From Micromussa lordhowensis (lineage: Eukaryota > Cnidaria > Anthozoa > Scleractinia > Lobophylliidae): a stretch of DNA of 64,000 nt. The notes under the pieces are model-generated. The model saw nothing but the letters and a program-made list of their open reading frames with translations. It was not told where the DNA came from and did no database searches. Where the stretch lies: positions 1,121,801 through 1,185,800 of the forward strand of contig OZ026603.1 of assembly GCA_964020085.1 (NCBI GenBank). Reading direction: 5' to 3'. Below are positions 1-11,000 of this stretch, piece after piece. Both the position numbers and the translations under genes were made by a program. The first letter of the stretch is position 1, and each line of letters begins with the position of its first letter.

Positions 1-169
1 GTCATATACAGGAAACCGCACAGAGAAAATAATCACGCATATTTCGATAATAACGCATTGTTCATAGTCACGCATTCTTCGTAAATGGCTGTGCGTGTTC
101 ATGTTCATAGATCATACAACGAGAGCAGCACTGTTCATAACAAAATTTATCTATCGACTGTTGTTGAAA

Positions 170-292
170 ATCGATACCAATCGATAACCACACGAATCTT
201 CGCCATCGATTGGTCATCTATTATCAATATCAATCAATTAATTGATATCGATTGGTATTGATTGATATCGACTGTCATCGATTATCGATTGG
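170..292. repeat. ATCGAT-rich low-complexity tract
   Basis: Short near-palindromic words such as ATCGATTGG and TTGATATCGA recur on both strands here. The first 300 bases contain no gene-like reading frame, and I see nothing else in them. Confidence 0.5.
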
Positions 293-339
293 ATACTCCG
301 GGGTCTGAAAAGGTTTAGTCTGCGACGCGCCAAAGTAGT

Positions 340-825
340 AGGTAGGGCCCAGACCTAATTCGAAATTCCGTATTTAGCACGCATTAAAAATCTGGGAGTA
401 TTTCTTACTCCTTCCTGGATAGGACGCCAATCCATTGTAGGGCAACCTCCAGTATTACATTTGCCGGCTATACACCTGGGTAGGGACGGGCCCAGTGAAA
501 GTAACATAAGGCAATAGCAAGATTAAGTGAGCCTCGAACCAAGTGGTCCATGCCGTGGGTGCTTGTCCCGGTTGCTGTAGCATGAAGCGACTAGAAGTAT
601 TTTTACCACCCGCTCAGGATAGGACACCAGACCGTCTTAGAGTTAAAACCCAACATTAAATTCGCCGGTACCCATTTATACACCTAGTCGGGTGGACAGA
701 GGCACTATGAGAGTAAAGTGTCTTGCCCAAGAACAATGACAACACAATGATCCTGGCCAGGGCTAGAGCTTGGACAGGAGTCCAGCGCGCTGATCATTGA
801 GCGCTCAATCTACCGACACAAAAAT
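340..825 (+). repeat. Interspersed SINE-like repeat, two adjoining degenerate copies
   Basis: Two related units (about 340-530 and 530-825) share a block with phrases such as GTAGCATGAAGCGAC, ATTCGCCGGTACCCA and GTGTCTTGCCCAAGAAC. The same family recurs at about 2048-2150, 26927-27025, 41325-41700, 51820-52260, 52400-52690, 55330-55620 and 55690-56180. Better copies end in a B-box-like GGCTCGAACCCGG. No protein is encoded. The SINE label is inferred from the B-box-like word and the dispersed copies. Confidence 0.6.
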
Positions 826-1052
826 TAAAACCTAACTTAATCTCCGGTGAAATGATAACGTGAACTAAAAATAAGTCCATGCTTGTGATTGGTCACTTAG
901 GTTTCTGCGGGGTTCTGAATTCCCGGTAAATTCAAACTAAAAATATATCGGCCTGTGAAAACGCCGTGACAGGAAAAGGGGGTAGTTGTACACTCCTAGT
1001 GACGGGCTCATGGCCACGTTTATTTCTTCCCTTGTACCCAGTTCACCGGGGT

Positions 1053-1437
1053 CGGGTTGTTCGAAAGCCGGTTTAACGCTAACCCAAGAAAGTTAACCGA
1101 ATGTCGGAAATTTGGTCTATTTTAACAATCTGGTTTAATCTCACTTCTTCCTTTCTACAACTCTCTAAAAATAGCTCATATCATGGTCAGAAATCACGCG
1201 CACGGTGCGCGTGATAATCAACACAACAATAAACAACTTCCGGTCGCGACACGAAGTAGCAATTTTCCTCGTTAAAAAATCTTTTTAAATTTTATCTTTT
1301 TGTGCAGTTTGAGATTGCTCAAGCTCAAAACCGAAGGACAAAATATATAAACAGAAAACCTCACCAAAAAAATACAAAACTGAAATCGAAATTCTCGCTA
1401 ATCCTGGGTTAGCTTAATCGAGCTTTGAACAACCCGG
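1053..1437. mobile_element. MITE, family A (GGGTTGTTC termini)
   Basis: The left end GGGTTGTTCGAAAGCC is mirrored by the right end GCTTTGAACAACCC, so the unit has terminal inverted repeats. The interior is A/T-rich and non-coding, with subterminal GCTAACCC words. A homologous copy lies at 31405-31645 and shares interior text such as ATATAAACAGAAAACCTC. This is a non-autonomous DNA transposon; I cannot assign its superfamily. Confidence 0.7.
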
Positions 1438-1512
1438 TCCTGGTGGGCATGTGACTGGGTTATGACAATTTTAAGCTCTACTAATACTCTTGTCATTATG
1501 ATATGTTTCTTG

Positions 1513-1755
1513 CTACACACCGCTCTCCAGGTGATGTTTGATATCGTCGTGGTCATTTATTCCATAAATGTCATCTGGAAAACTGTGAATGACTCTGTTT
1601 TCAGGGTGATAGAGGTGAACGAGAGGTTGTACCTGTTCCATTCCATCGAAGTTGTACCAGACCCGGCGCCCGGTGTATGTGCAAAAACGAATGCACGGAA
1701 AGATGCACTGGTAAGACCAGCGCATGTTGTAACAGCAATCCATTCTGTTGCCCAT
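1513..1755 (-). CDS. Hypothetical small cysteine-containing protein (80 aa), possible exon
   Basis: I do not recognise this protein. The start codon has a near-ideal vertebrate-type Kozak context (GAGCCATGG). The product has six cysteines in its first 26 residues (CCYNMRW, then QCIFPCIRFC), aromatic residues, and an acidic/His-rich C-terminus. There is no signal peptide or clear domain. An overlapping frame (1557-1820) is also open and looks less protein-like. The stretch is not obviously one of the local repeats. It could be a real small gene, one exon of a larger gene, or chance. Confidence 0.3.
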   Translation of the reverse strand: MGNRMDCCYNMRWSYQCIFPCIRFCTYTGRRVWYNFDGMEQVQPLVHLYHPENRVIHSFPDDIYGINDHDDIKHHLESGV

Positions 1756-2047
1756 GGCTCAGAACTCTTGAAAGTGGATTGTATAATGAAAATAAACACA
1801 GTTATATAGGAAGATGACAAATTCTAAATTCTCGATCAATAAATGTGAAAGGTGAAATGTTAGCTTCCTAAGTCCAACCGGTGTCTATGAGGTCTGAGTT
1901 CCAGTCTTGCACGGAGTCAGGTTTTTTTCCTTGTCCCGCGTTTTGCGACATGCAGTCTCGTTCCCATGGTCTCATCATCAGTGAGTTTGCGCGATATACA
2001 TGCTGAACAGTTCATCTTTCACATGAATTATAATGAATAGTATAATG

Positions 2048-2150
2048 GTAAGGTGAAGTCTGCGTCAGGCTAAGTGGTTCACATATACCCACTGCTTTCT
2101 ACACTCGGTTTCTATAGCGTTAAGAGAATTAAGAGACTACGAATATTTTT
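2048..2150 (+). repeat. Degenerate copy of the SINE-like repeat
   Basis: The words GGTGAAGTCTGCGTC and AATTAAGAGACTACGAATATTTTTA match the family seen at 51820-52260 and 55690-56180. It is followed by a C-rich run. From 1821 to this point I see nothing else recognisable. Confidence 0.4.
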
Positions 2151-2204
2151 ATCCCCCCCCCCCTCCCCTCCGCCACCCGCTTCATCTGGATGGATGAAGC
2201 ACTA

Positions 2205-2520
2205 ACAAAACTGCGACTTAGCAACCACAAATTAGCCATAGAGACAGGACGTTATTCGAGACCGTTGCCCAATTTGTAAAATAGAAATGGAGGACGAATA
2301 CCATTTTTTAAATATATGCCCTGCTTACCAGGAAAAACGATGTTCGTTACTAGATTATTTGGAAAAGGAATATAGAATAAAAATAAGCAGATACCACCTA
2401 ACAGAATATTCATGTTTCTAATAAATCCCCCTAGCGGAAATGCTAAAATACAAAAACTAATAGCACAATATATATTCGAATGCTTCGAAAAAAGGAATGG
2501 GGAAGACGGCAAAAAGTAAA
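2205..2520 (+). pseudogene. LINE reverse-transcriptase C-terminal fragment, copy 1
   Basis: Conceptual translation gives KLRLSNHKLAIETGRYSRP followed by a CPICKIEMEDEYHF zinc-knuckle-like segment. This is the pattern found at the end of jockey/CR1-type LINE ORF2 proteins. A short stretch is missing between RYSRP and CPIC that is present in copy 2 at 3236-3560. It is a dead fragment with no complete ORF, and both copies are followed by TGTCTG-repeat tails. Confidence 0.55.
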
Positions 2521-2744
2521 TACTCTAGGTTGTAATTAATTAGTAACTTTTTAGCCTTGTATATTTTTTGCTGTTTGTAATTTTTAGCTATTTGGAAATT
2601 GTGGTCGATATACCATTTATTGTATAAGACTCCAAATAAACATATCTGTCTGTCTGATATGTATACGTGTCTTGTCCGGCCATCGTTTTTACATTGGAGT
2701 CCCCCCCCCCCCCCGGGCTGTCAGTAGTTCCTACCAAAAATGAA

Positions 2745-3060
2745 TACAAATTATCCCAAATAGCATACAATGACATTAAATGGGAGGAAAATAAGGCTTT
2801 CTGGAGCAAAAAAAAGTCAAAAGCTTACTGGAACAGATAGGATTAGGATCCCTGGATGAAAGCACACTATGTAGACATAGGAATTGTAAACATTATCAGG
2901 CAACGACTTAAGGATATCGAACTACAAAGATGGCCAAGTGAAATAAATACCGACATCAGAAAAGATGCGAAAGTAACAAAATGAGAACCTACCGGTTATT
3001 CAAAACGATAGACAATTACAAATGTGAAGACTACCTACATCAGGTCACCAATGTACGACA
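2745..3060 (+). pseudogene. LINE reverse-transcriptase fragment (upstream part of copy 2)
   Basis: Broken frames translate to pieces such as RTYRLFKTIDNYKCEDYL, a typical LINE ORF2 C-terminal segment. It continues after an unrelated insertion of roughly 175 bp (3061-3235) into the fragment at 3236-3560. Stop codons and frameshifts show it is not functional. Confidence 0.5.
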
Positions 3061-3235
3061 CAGAATTGCTGGTTTTCACATGACGTCACTAAATTTTAAA
3101 CTTCAGAAATATTGATCCTCCTGAGATTTTACTTTCATGCTGTATGGGAGCAGCTAAAAACTAATATCCATACATATTTTCACTCCGAATGGGTTCTTGG
3201 TTTAGTGATAGACTGCCCTTGAATTTCCAAGCTTC

Positions 3236-3560
3236 TGCGTGCACTAACAAAACTGCGACTTAGCAACCGCAAATTAGCCATAGAGACAGGACGTTATTCG
3301 AGACCGTTCAAGAAACGTGCAGAAAGAACTTACCCAATTTGTAAAATAGAAATGGAGGACTAATACCATTTTTTTTTTAATATATGCCCTGCTTACCAGG
3401 AAAAACGATGTTCGTTACTAGATTATTTGGAAAAGGAATATAAAATAAAAATAAGCAGAATGTCACCTAACAGAATATTCATGTTTCTAATAAATCCCCC
3501 TAGCGGAAATGTTAAAATACAAAAACTAATAGCAAATAAACATGTCTGTCTGTCTGTCTT
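3236..3560 (+). pseudogene. LINE reverse-transcriptase C-terminal fragment, copy 2
   Basis: It repeats the sequence of 2205-2520 almost exactly, including the KLRLSN and ICKIEMED segments, and retains the FKKRAER stretch that copy 1 lacks. It ends in a TGTCTGTCTGTC tail at about 3543-3560, marking the LINE 3-prime end. An in-frame stop interrupts the zinc-knuckle region. Confidence 0.55.
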
Positions 3561-3718
3561 GGAGGGGCCACTTTAGTAACAAACTATGGCAATTTCACCG
3601 TTTTGTGTAACTTTGTAAAGTTATGATAATTAAAACCCTTTGGCTTTCCGGCTGCGACTGGCGTTTACATAAACCTTCTAATTCTCCCGAAGTGTCTGTT
3701 ATCTGCAAATGAATACAT

Positions 3719-3905
3719 ATGGAAAATCATATCATGGCTGAACTGCGGAGGTCATGGGTTCGAATCAGTTCAGGCCTGAATTTTTTTCCAGGCTTTAATT
3801 CCTGCTTAAGTTGTGTATATAACTGCGATGATCATTTATGTCTTTATGTTTTTCTCCGCAGGTTCAAATATACGATTTTCCATATATTAATTTGCATTCT
3901 TCACT
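3719..3905 (+). repeat. tRNA-derived SINE remnant
   Basis: The segment CGGAGGTCATGGGTTCGAAT carries a B-box, and the following text (CCTGAATTTTTTTCCAGGCTT) matches the SINE at 3941-4105. The A-box half is lost. A chance 65-aa ORF overlaps it. Confidence 0.5.
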
Positions 3906-3940
3906 ATCTACCGTAATTCCACGGGTATATTACGAACCGT

Positions 3941-4105
3941 CACTGTGACCAGCTCAGTTGGTAGAGCATCGCACCGGTATCGCGGAGGTCACGGGTTCGA
4001 ATCCCGTTGAAACCCTGATTTTTTCAGGCTTCTTCTTTCCAATGGCTTAAATTGGAAAATATATTGCGATTATCATTCTTCACTTTCGTCTTCATGTCTG
4101 TTATC
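3941..4105 (+). repeat. tRNA-derived SINE
   Basis: The head looks like a tRNA gene, with an A-box at AGCTCAGTTGGTAGAGCA and a B-box at GGGTTCGAATCCCG. It is followed by a non-tRNA body (TGATTTTTTCAGGCTTC and onward) shared with the remnant just upstream. The body and the dispersed copies argue for a SINE, not a functional tRNA gene. Confidence 0.7.
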
Positions 4106-4189
4106 TATTACGAGCTTACGTAGACACCAACACGATTTGATCACTCCAAGATTAGATTGACATGGTTATCGCCTTTAGCAACATTTGAA

Positions 4190-4902
4190 GTTCCGTTTTG
4201 CAGTTCCATTTTGCTCCAAATATTTCTCAAATGGTAAGTGCTATCCACAAACAAATAAACAGTATAATCCTTGTATGGACTGTCTATACATTTCGACTGC
4301 TGGCTGAAATCATTATAACTCTGAGACAAGTCCGTGAATGGCTGATTGATATTTACAAACTTGTGGTGAAATCAACCGTAAAATGCTCCGTCCTGCTTTG
4401 CAGTTATCATATCATGTAAACCAAACCGAGGAGTTTCTCTAGTTCCTTTTTGCATTAACGTAAGACGTTAATATCCAGTCCCCTAGCTACTGCGTGAATA
4501 AACGAAGTACGATTATATTAATAGAAATGAAGAACTCAAGCTTTGCTTTGTGTTTTAGATTTCTTCATCGGTGTGTCGTGACTCAAAGCCCGTGACTTTT
4601 CCTGAAGGCTCTTAAAACTTGAACCTTCTGTCGGAATGTTGCAATGCAGATATTGGTAAATATCTAGCTAGTCCGTTGAATAAACTGCGCTCCTGTGAAT
4701 AGTGATGTGTTATCATAATTCAAGTTATTACTAATATCAGCAAATTCGATCTTACCGCTATGGTTGAGCTCAATTAAATGCACAATTCCACTTGAGCTCT
4801 AGTATGTCTCGTTACTATGCTTCCACTTGGTAGAGCTGGTACACGTCACAATCAATTCACCGAAAGCTGTAGTTTTCCTGTTTGGTAAAATGCCTTGGCC
4901 CT
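4190..4902 (+). repeat. Tandem duplication, copy A
   Basis: Copy A and copy B (4989-5569) share ordered landmarks: AAACAAATAAACAGTATAATCC, then GTTCCTTTTTGCATTAACGTA, then CAGTCCCCTAGCTACT, then a shared GTTCCTGTTTGGTAAAA-like end (TTTTCCTGTTTGGTAAAA here). No long ORF is conserved between them, so no product is proposed. Confidence 0.6.
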
Positions 4903-4988
4903 TCCGTAAACAGGAACTCCGGTTTGTTCTATTTTTACTCTGCATTCCAAGGTTATCACCTGGGTTACATTATGCAGGCAAAATTTGA

Positions 4989-5569
4989 CGTTCCGTTTCG
5001 CTCCAGTTATTGCCGGCTCAAGTGTTTTCGACAAACAAATAAACAGTATAATCCTAGTATAATCCCAGAGGTTTCTTTAGTTCCTTTTTGCATTAACGTA
5101 GACTTGTTATATTCAGTCCCCTAGCTACTCGTTAAAAGTTTGCGTTAATAAACGAAATACAATGAATATGAATATGAATGAAGAATTTAAGCTTTGCTTT
5201 GTGTTAAGATGTCATCATGGACGTATCACGAATCATAACCTACTCTTCTTCAAAGCTTTTAGAACATGAATCTTCCGTTTGAATGTTGCAATGCAGATTT
5301 GGTGAATATTTCACTTTTACTCAGATACTCGCAGTTCGTTGAATTAACCCTGGAGCTGTAAATCGATTTGTTATCATAATGAGTTTTTATAATCATTTGC
5401 AAATACTCGGGCGCTTACCACTCTTGCTGAGTCCAATATGCACAATTCGGCTTCAGCTTTAGTTTTGAGTTTCTGACTGCTATGCTTCCAACTGCTGATA
5501 GTGTTGATATACTTCACAATCACTATACTACAAGCTGTAGTGTTCCTGTTTGGTAAAAATAGCTTAGCC
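4989..5569 (+). repeat. Tandem duplication, copy B
   Basis: This is the diverged second copy of the unit at 4190-4902, with the same landmarks in the same order and several indels. It is non-coding as far as I can see and directly precedes the transposon into which the Polinton inserted. Confidence 0.6.
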
Positions 5570-5795
5570 TTTGCCTTCTTATTTATGACGTACCGTATTT
5601 ACTCCAATAAGCGCCGCCCTCGATTAAGCGCCGCATCCCCGATACGGCCGACTGCATCAGAATCTTGCTTCAAAGAAGGGCAGCCATGCAGCACGGGAAG
5701 AGCTATGCTTCAGACGCAATTGGATATCTCGAGGGAACCAGATGCAAATCCTTTCGCGTGCACAGATTCAGATGCGGAAGAGGCTTACCCACCCA

Positions 5796-6037
5796 AGTAG
5801 TGTAGGAAATGGGGGAACTAGGACATTTCTGGATTTTACGCATCTCAGCGTAGTTAGTGTAAAAATCTGAGTCTAAAATATATGATATAATACACTGAAA
5901 CAGCGTGGTTATGCGTAGGTAGTGTAAGTAGCGTAGATATCGTAAAAATTAGACATACTATTTTACGCACAAAAATGCCTGAAATGCGTAGGATAGTGTA
6001 GGATATAGTAAAATTTAGATTGTTCTCACGATGCGTA
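5796..6037 (+). repeat. Polinton left terminal inverted repeat
   Basis: Its 242 bp match the reverse complement of 25734-25975 with no difference that I can see. It contains several TACGC and GTAGTGTA-like words. Terminal repeats of this class are the presumed protein-primed replication origins and integrase substrates. Confidence 0.97.
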
Positions 6038-6145
6038 GTTAGCATAGTCTGATGCATCAGACAAATTTTAATTGGTCGATATTTGCATGTCACCTATCAT
6101 TAATATTCAAAACATGTACTCTCGCATACTAGCGTGTGTCTGAAG

Positions 6146-6625
6146 TCAGTGGACAGTGTCATACATCTTTAAATATTTATCAATAATTGGGCTATTATCA
6201 ATCACGAAATTGTCAACGTTTGTCATTTGATTAATTAAACTTTCTCGGTTAAGATCACCTGAGCGCATCGCTTCTCGAATCATTGTTAACAAATGTTGGT
6301 AAGATTGGTAGGCATAGGTACAATTTTGAATTTTTAAGTCTAAACCTTTATGTTCCATATATCCTTTAACTAATAATGCCACTGTACTAATCGCTATTAG
6401 ACTGATACCACCTGTTGCAATAGCACTAGCAATCCCACCTGAAGCTGTCAGAACAGAGAGTGAATTACCAATGAATTTGAGCAATTTAAATCTTTTGTAA
6501 GCCTTTTTGAAAGCCCAACATTTCCTATGATAGCTTAGATAATAAGACTTTAGTTCGTCTACTTCATCAGTCGATAATTTGTCTGAAATATGATTCCAAT
6601 CGAAAATATTCTTTTTAGCCACCAT
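6146..6625 (-). CDS. Polinton-associated protein with a hydrophobic hairpin (159 aa)
   Basis: This is the leftmost gene, reading toward the left TIR. An N-terminal charged helical region (about 1-50) leads into two short hydrophobic segments at roughly 51-66 and 70-86, rich in Gly, Ala and Ser (SGGIASAIATGG), followed by helices with YAYQSYQHLL and an acidic C-terminal tail. This architecture superficially resembles two-TM SLATT-type effector proteins, but the resemblance is topological and unproven. A holin-like or membrane-remodelling role is equally possible. The start is preceded by AATATAATG, the start motif of the element. I know of no firm function. Confidence 0.75.
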   Translation of the reverse strand: MVAKKNIFDWNHISDKLSTDEVDELKSYYLSYHRKCWAFKKAYKRFKLLKFIGNSLSVLTASGGIASAIATGGISLIAISTVALLVKGYMEHKGLDLKIQNCTYAYQSYQHLLTMIREAMRSGDLNRESLINQMTNVDNFVIDNSPIIDKYLKMYDTVH

Positions 6626-6643
6626 TATATTATTTTATTATAT

Positions 6644-6904
6644 TTATAAATTAAAAATAATTTGATCACTATCATAGCCCATTTGGATTAATTCATCATA
6701 TACTTTTTCAGTTTGATCACCTTGAAGGTTTACAGTTTGGTCTCTAATAAAACCGTTACACGCTAACTTTTTCTTCCAATCTTTTAAATTGAAACCTTCA
6801 AACTTTTCAAAAGATGTGATTGATTTTTTTCCCCTCTTTTCGAGAGAAATTTTAATAAACTTTCTACTTTCATCTATCAAAGAAGATAAACTTTTAATAT
6901 CCAT
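6644..6904 (-). CDS. Hypothetical small Polinton protein (86 aa)
   Basis: I do not recognise this protein. It is Lys-rich in the middle (SLEKRGKKSITSFEKFEGF), predicted soluble and probably helical, ending in a short hydrophobic tail (DSDQIIFNL). It lies 18 bp upstream of the hairpin protein in the same orientation and downstream of the palindrome cluster at 6955-7218, so the cluster could control it. Its start context (GAATAGATGG) is a weaker version of the TATATA-ATG motif used elsewhere in the element. Confidence 0.6.
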   Translation of the reverse strand: MDIKSLSSLIDESRKFIKISLEKRGKKSITSFEKFEGFNLKDWKKKLACNGFIRDQTVNLQGDQTEKVYDELIQMGYDSDQIIFNL

Positions 6905-6954
6905 CTATTCTTTGGATAAGATAAATTTTTCTAAAATGCGTTGAGTTGTATTGT

Positions 6955-7218
6955 CTAGATGAAACGCGTTTCCGGGAATCCCCTGTAGACATGAGTCATC
7001 AATTATTTTAGCTAACCATAGGCTAGATGAAACGCGTTTCCGGGAATCCCCTGTAGACATGAGTCATCAATTATTTTAGCTAACCATAGCTAGATGAAAC
7101 GCGTTTCCGGGAATCCCCTGTAGACATATGTCATCAATTATTTTAATCAACCGTAGCTTTTAATCAATGATAGCTTTTAATCAACCGTAGCTTTTATTGT
7201 CTGGATGAAACGCGTTTC
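6955..7218. promoter_or_regulatory. Cluster of four GAAACGCGTTTC palindromes in tandem ~67-bp repeats
   Basis: A perfect 12-bp palindrome occurs at 6961-6972, 7029-7040, 7096-7107 and 7207-7218. The first three are embedded in near-identical repeats of about 67 bp (GATGAAACGCGTTTCCGGGA, then a CCCCTGTAGACAT block and TCATCAATTATTTTA). Between copies three and four, CTTTTAATCAACCGTAG-type words also repeat. The region is non-coding and sits between leftward genes. It resembles an iteron or operator array: a binding site for a dimeric protein, an internal origin or an enhancer are all possible. Confidence 0.75.
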
Positions 7219-7239
7219 ATAAACTCATTTGCATATTAT

Positions 7240-8004
7240 CTAGACATCAATTTGAATCAATAAGTTTACCATCGCGTGTGTTACAGAAGAATTCGATGTT
7301 TTGCTTCGAAAATTGATCCTGTCGCCCGCTCGTATCGTAATCGGATCGCTGAAAATAGTCATCTTTGACCATTCATCCACAGATTTGACAATTTTTAAAT
7401 CTTTATCCGTGCCATTAAGAACTAAGCCAACGATCACTTCGGATGCTTGATGATTGCCAGCACAAACACAAATGCTACCACGAACTATTTTACCGTCTAC
7501 AGGACTAGGCCAACCATATTGCTTATTTCTCTCACATCCATTACCGAAACTCCATTGGAGAGAACCTTTAATCAGTGGTCCATTCTCTTCTGCATAGACG
7601 GTGATGAACGGGTATGTTTTTTGCGTATTAGCTGCTAAATTATTATCTTGCGTCTTAGTCTCTAAATCATTGTAATCGACTTTGCTTTTTAATGCATCAT
7701 TGAATTCGATTGCTAAAGTTCCTAAATCAGTAATTAAAGCGTAATCCTTTAAAGCTGATGAGTTAGTCTTTTTAGCAAGTTCATTGTTAACGTATGTAGT
7801 TGCTGCTTTTGTCTTTAATAAATCAGATACGAAACGTTTAGTGGTTGCGTCGTGATCATCCATTGGAGCGGAAATGTTAGTTAATCTCTTGTTTTGTAAA
7901 TGGAAATGATTGTCTGGAGTTAATTTTAAACCTATTCTTTTTTTAAGCTTTTCTACTTTTCCTGTTGTTGATGGTTTGTCATGTTGTCCATTAGTAAACC
8001 CCAT
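7240..8004 (-). CDS. Short fibre-like protein with trimeric-type head (254 aa)
   Basis: The N-terminus (MGFTNGQ...TTGK) is clearly related to that of the giant neighbour at 8020-11376, and one LTNISAPMDDHDATTKRFV repeat unit follows at about 42-60. The central part is a likely coiled or beta-spiral shaft. From about residue 130 a beta-rich head begins (YPFITVYAEENG, GSLQWSFGNG, VIVGLVLNGT, IRAGDRINF), a pattern seen in phage-type receptor-binding heads and C1q/TNF-like trimers. A shared N-terminal anchor with a different C-terminus suggests a second, shorter attachment spike. The ATG is preceded by TATATATATG. The fibre role is inferred, not shown. Confidence 0.75.
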   Translation of the reverse strand: MGFTNGQHDKPSTTGKVEKLKKRIGLKLTPDNHFHLQNKRLTNISAPMDDHDATTKRFVSDLLKTKAATTYVNNELAKKTNSSALKDYALITDLGTLAIEFNDALKSKVDYNDLETKTQDNNLAANTQKTYPFITVYAEENGPLIKGSLQWSFGNGCERNKQYGWPSPVDGKIVRGSICVCAGNHQASEVIVGLVLNGTDKDLKIVKSVDEWSKMTIFSDPITIRAGDRINFRSKTSNSSVTHAMVNLLIQIDV

Positions 8005-8019
8005 ATATATATATTTATA

Positions 8020-11000
8020 TTATATAATAGTTCCTTGACTCTTTTCAAATTCTTTCACATTTTCAAATGCTGTACTATTATTGTCCCAAACATTCTTTGT
8101 TACCAATCCTCTCACCTTAGTGAAAGGATTATCATCTACATTTATTCTTCTTATAGTTCTTAGTCCGCTAGTATCAGTAAAAAAATTATTAATAATAATT
8201 GGAGCACTAATTCCACTAAAAATTAGGTTCATATGAGTGTCTTTAAACCAAATCCAAAATAGTACTTGCTTTCCTAAAGCGTTATTTGGAATATTAAATG
8301 TTCTTAAAGATGGTTCATCTATTGTAGGATTACGTGAAATTACGACTTTGCTTTTATCAACATGAATATGTTCAAAGCCAAGTAAGTGCCTATATCTAAT
8401 ACTTATAGACATTACACTATTTGTAGTTGCGCTATGTTGAAATACATAATAAAAAGTTAAATCACCTTTGTTATCACCAGTAGTTACAAATGCATATGTA
8501 TTTGGTGTTTTACCTTCATTACTATCAGAAAAATACAAATCTTTTATTAAAGAAATCTTTGAATCATTACTTAATATATATTTTACTATTAATTCTACTA
8601 AATTTTTATTTTGATTAATAGTAGGATTTTCTTTTGCTATTTCACTATTTACTTTTACAATTTCACCATCAACATATTTTACAACATTATCTTCTGTTTC
8701 ATTTAGTTGTTTCACATTAACAGCATCACCGTTTTCATTCCCATCAGATAATCCTTTTATCTGACGATTACCCATATCTATAGATGCTTCATAATAGACG
8801 ATTTTGTTTCTGATGGTATAGAATCTATCCCAAATTCTCGAGTCAACGTCATTCTGATGACCACTGACACCATAAAGGACTACAAAGATGTCGGTTTCTG
8901 CATCATAAGTGTTACCACTCTTGTACTTTAAAGTTAAATCAATATCTAAATCAATAATCCCAATGTTTCCATATTTGTGAAAATTCACTATTGTTCTACT
9001 GTGATCGGAAAAAGTATTTGTATTATTACGTGAAACATTCAAAGTTTCAGATACAGCGTTAACAACCACTTCGTCATGATCTACTTTATCATTGTAATAC
9101 ATTTCAAAAGCTAATGTATACTCACCTAAATCTAACGATTTTAAATCAATAGTTAATCGGGTGCTATAATAACCGATAGCAGAGTCATACTTAATTTTAA
9201 ATTGATAAGTAGCTTTGTTGATATCATAGTAATTTTTGTCGACTTTTCTTACTTTGGTAATATCATCATCATCTTCCTTAAATAAATCATCATCCATGAC
9301 AAAAGAGAATTCATTATCTTGTCGGTTTGCTTTAATATTCAGTTCTTCAAATTCACTAACTTTGTATTCAATAAAAGATCTAAGTACTGAGTTATTATCA
9401 GTAACTCTCCTATTAACATAGTTAACATTAGTTGCATGTGTGTTATCTGATGAATTTGGATCTTTCAAGCGGATAATGCTATGATTAGCCATATCAAGAT
9501 TTCCTTCCATGTCTCTATCTCCTAAAAGTGGTAGATAAGTAGATTTTGCATCACCAACTGTTAGGGCTGCGTCGTCTACAGAACTACTACTAATTCCAGT
9601 GATAGCATGATCACCCATTTGGAGACTTCCTGTCATTGATCTGGAACCATTTAAAGGTAAATTCAAATTATCTCCATTGTCAACATAAGTTTTATTAACA
9701 GCATCATCACCACTAACTGGATTTGGTAAACCATAAAGATAACTATTATTCATATTAATTGGACTATTACCATCAGCAACCATGGTTAATCTACCACAAT
9801 TTGTAATGAGATTATTATTCATGTTTAGATCACCTGTCATGGGCCTTGAACCATCCAATTTTAATACATCTGTAGGTAGCTTACTTATTTCTGCTAAGAC
9901 AAATGCCTTGGAGACCAAATCATTTGTATCAAAAGTATTGACACCATATGGTTCAGTATTTCTTATCCGTTTACCTTTTAAGTCATAGTCATCACCTTTT
10001 AGTTTTAAAAAGTTTTCATTGACATAAAGTTTATTAACAGCCATTTTAGAATCTTTTAAAGCATTAGGGTAATCACTGATTGGGACATCATCTTGAGTCT
10101 CTAAATCTGTTATTTTTTTACTACCAATATTGAGATCTCCTGTCATAGCGCGTGAACCATCTACTTTGAGATAAAGACTTAAATCAGGCTGTGGTATGGA
10201 AGCAATTTGACTTTCTAAATAAGTCTTTGTCACAGGTTGCTGAGCCCCAGTTGGAATAGGTAAGCTAAAAATCCTATTTCCATTCATAGAAAGATTACCC
10301 GTCATGTTTTGGCTTCCGTTTAGGAGTAATACTTCTAACCTATCTGCTTTTCTAGAAGATAAATCATTAATAGCAATATCCTGTTTAGCGTCTTCATCGT
10401 CAACATATTCTTTGGTTGTTGCATCTTTAGGGTCAGTAGGATTACCAATATTGATTATCTTTTCATTATTCATATTGATCGGTTCAAAATTTAATATTGT
10501 TCCTGAAAAATCAGTACTTTTAACATTAAATAATCTATGATCAAAACTAGTCCTTTGTATTCCTTTGACACATCTACTAAAAAATAGAAATTTAAAATTA
10601 GAGTTACTGGAACCATAATATCGAAATTGTAAACGGATGTTCACATCTCTTTTCGAACTATTAAATATTATGTAAGCTTTTGCGTAATTGCTAAACCAAT
10701 CATGACTAAAATCAATTATGTTTGCATTACCAGTGACATTTGTAAATAATAGCCTATCTGAATCACCATCTGTAACTATATTTGTTCCATCATATCCAAA
10801 TATTTCAAAAACGATAGAATAATTAGGATCTATTTCTAAATTGTTCACTAGTCGAACAGTAGAATAAGCATAACCAGATTGCGCCCCTTCTCGAGGCGCT
10901 TCTAATAGTTCAAAATGATCAGTGTGCCCAGGAATAGGTATAGATCCTTTAGTACATTCTGCTTTATCACCAAAATCTTTATAAAAAGTAAAACTAGGTT

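Noticed and set aside
3941..4020. Functional tRNA gene
   Set aside because: A and B boxes are present but the stems do not fold well, and the following body is shared with a neighbouring copy; it is a SINE head.
6955..7218. Possible CRISPR-like array
   Set aside because: The repeats are near-identical over their whole length with no distinct spacers, in a eukaryotic genome; a tandem repeat with a palindrome explains it.
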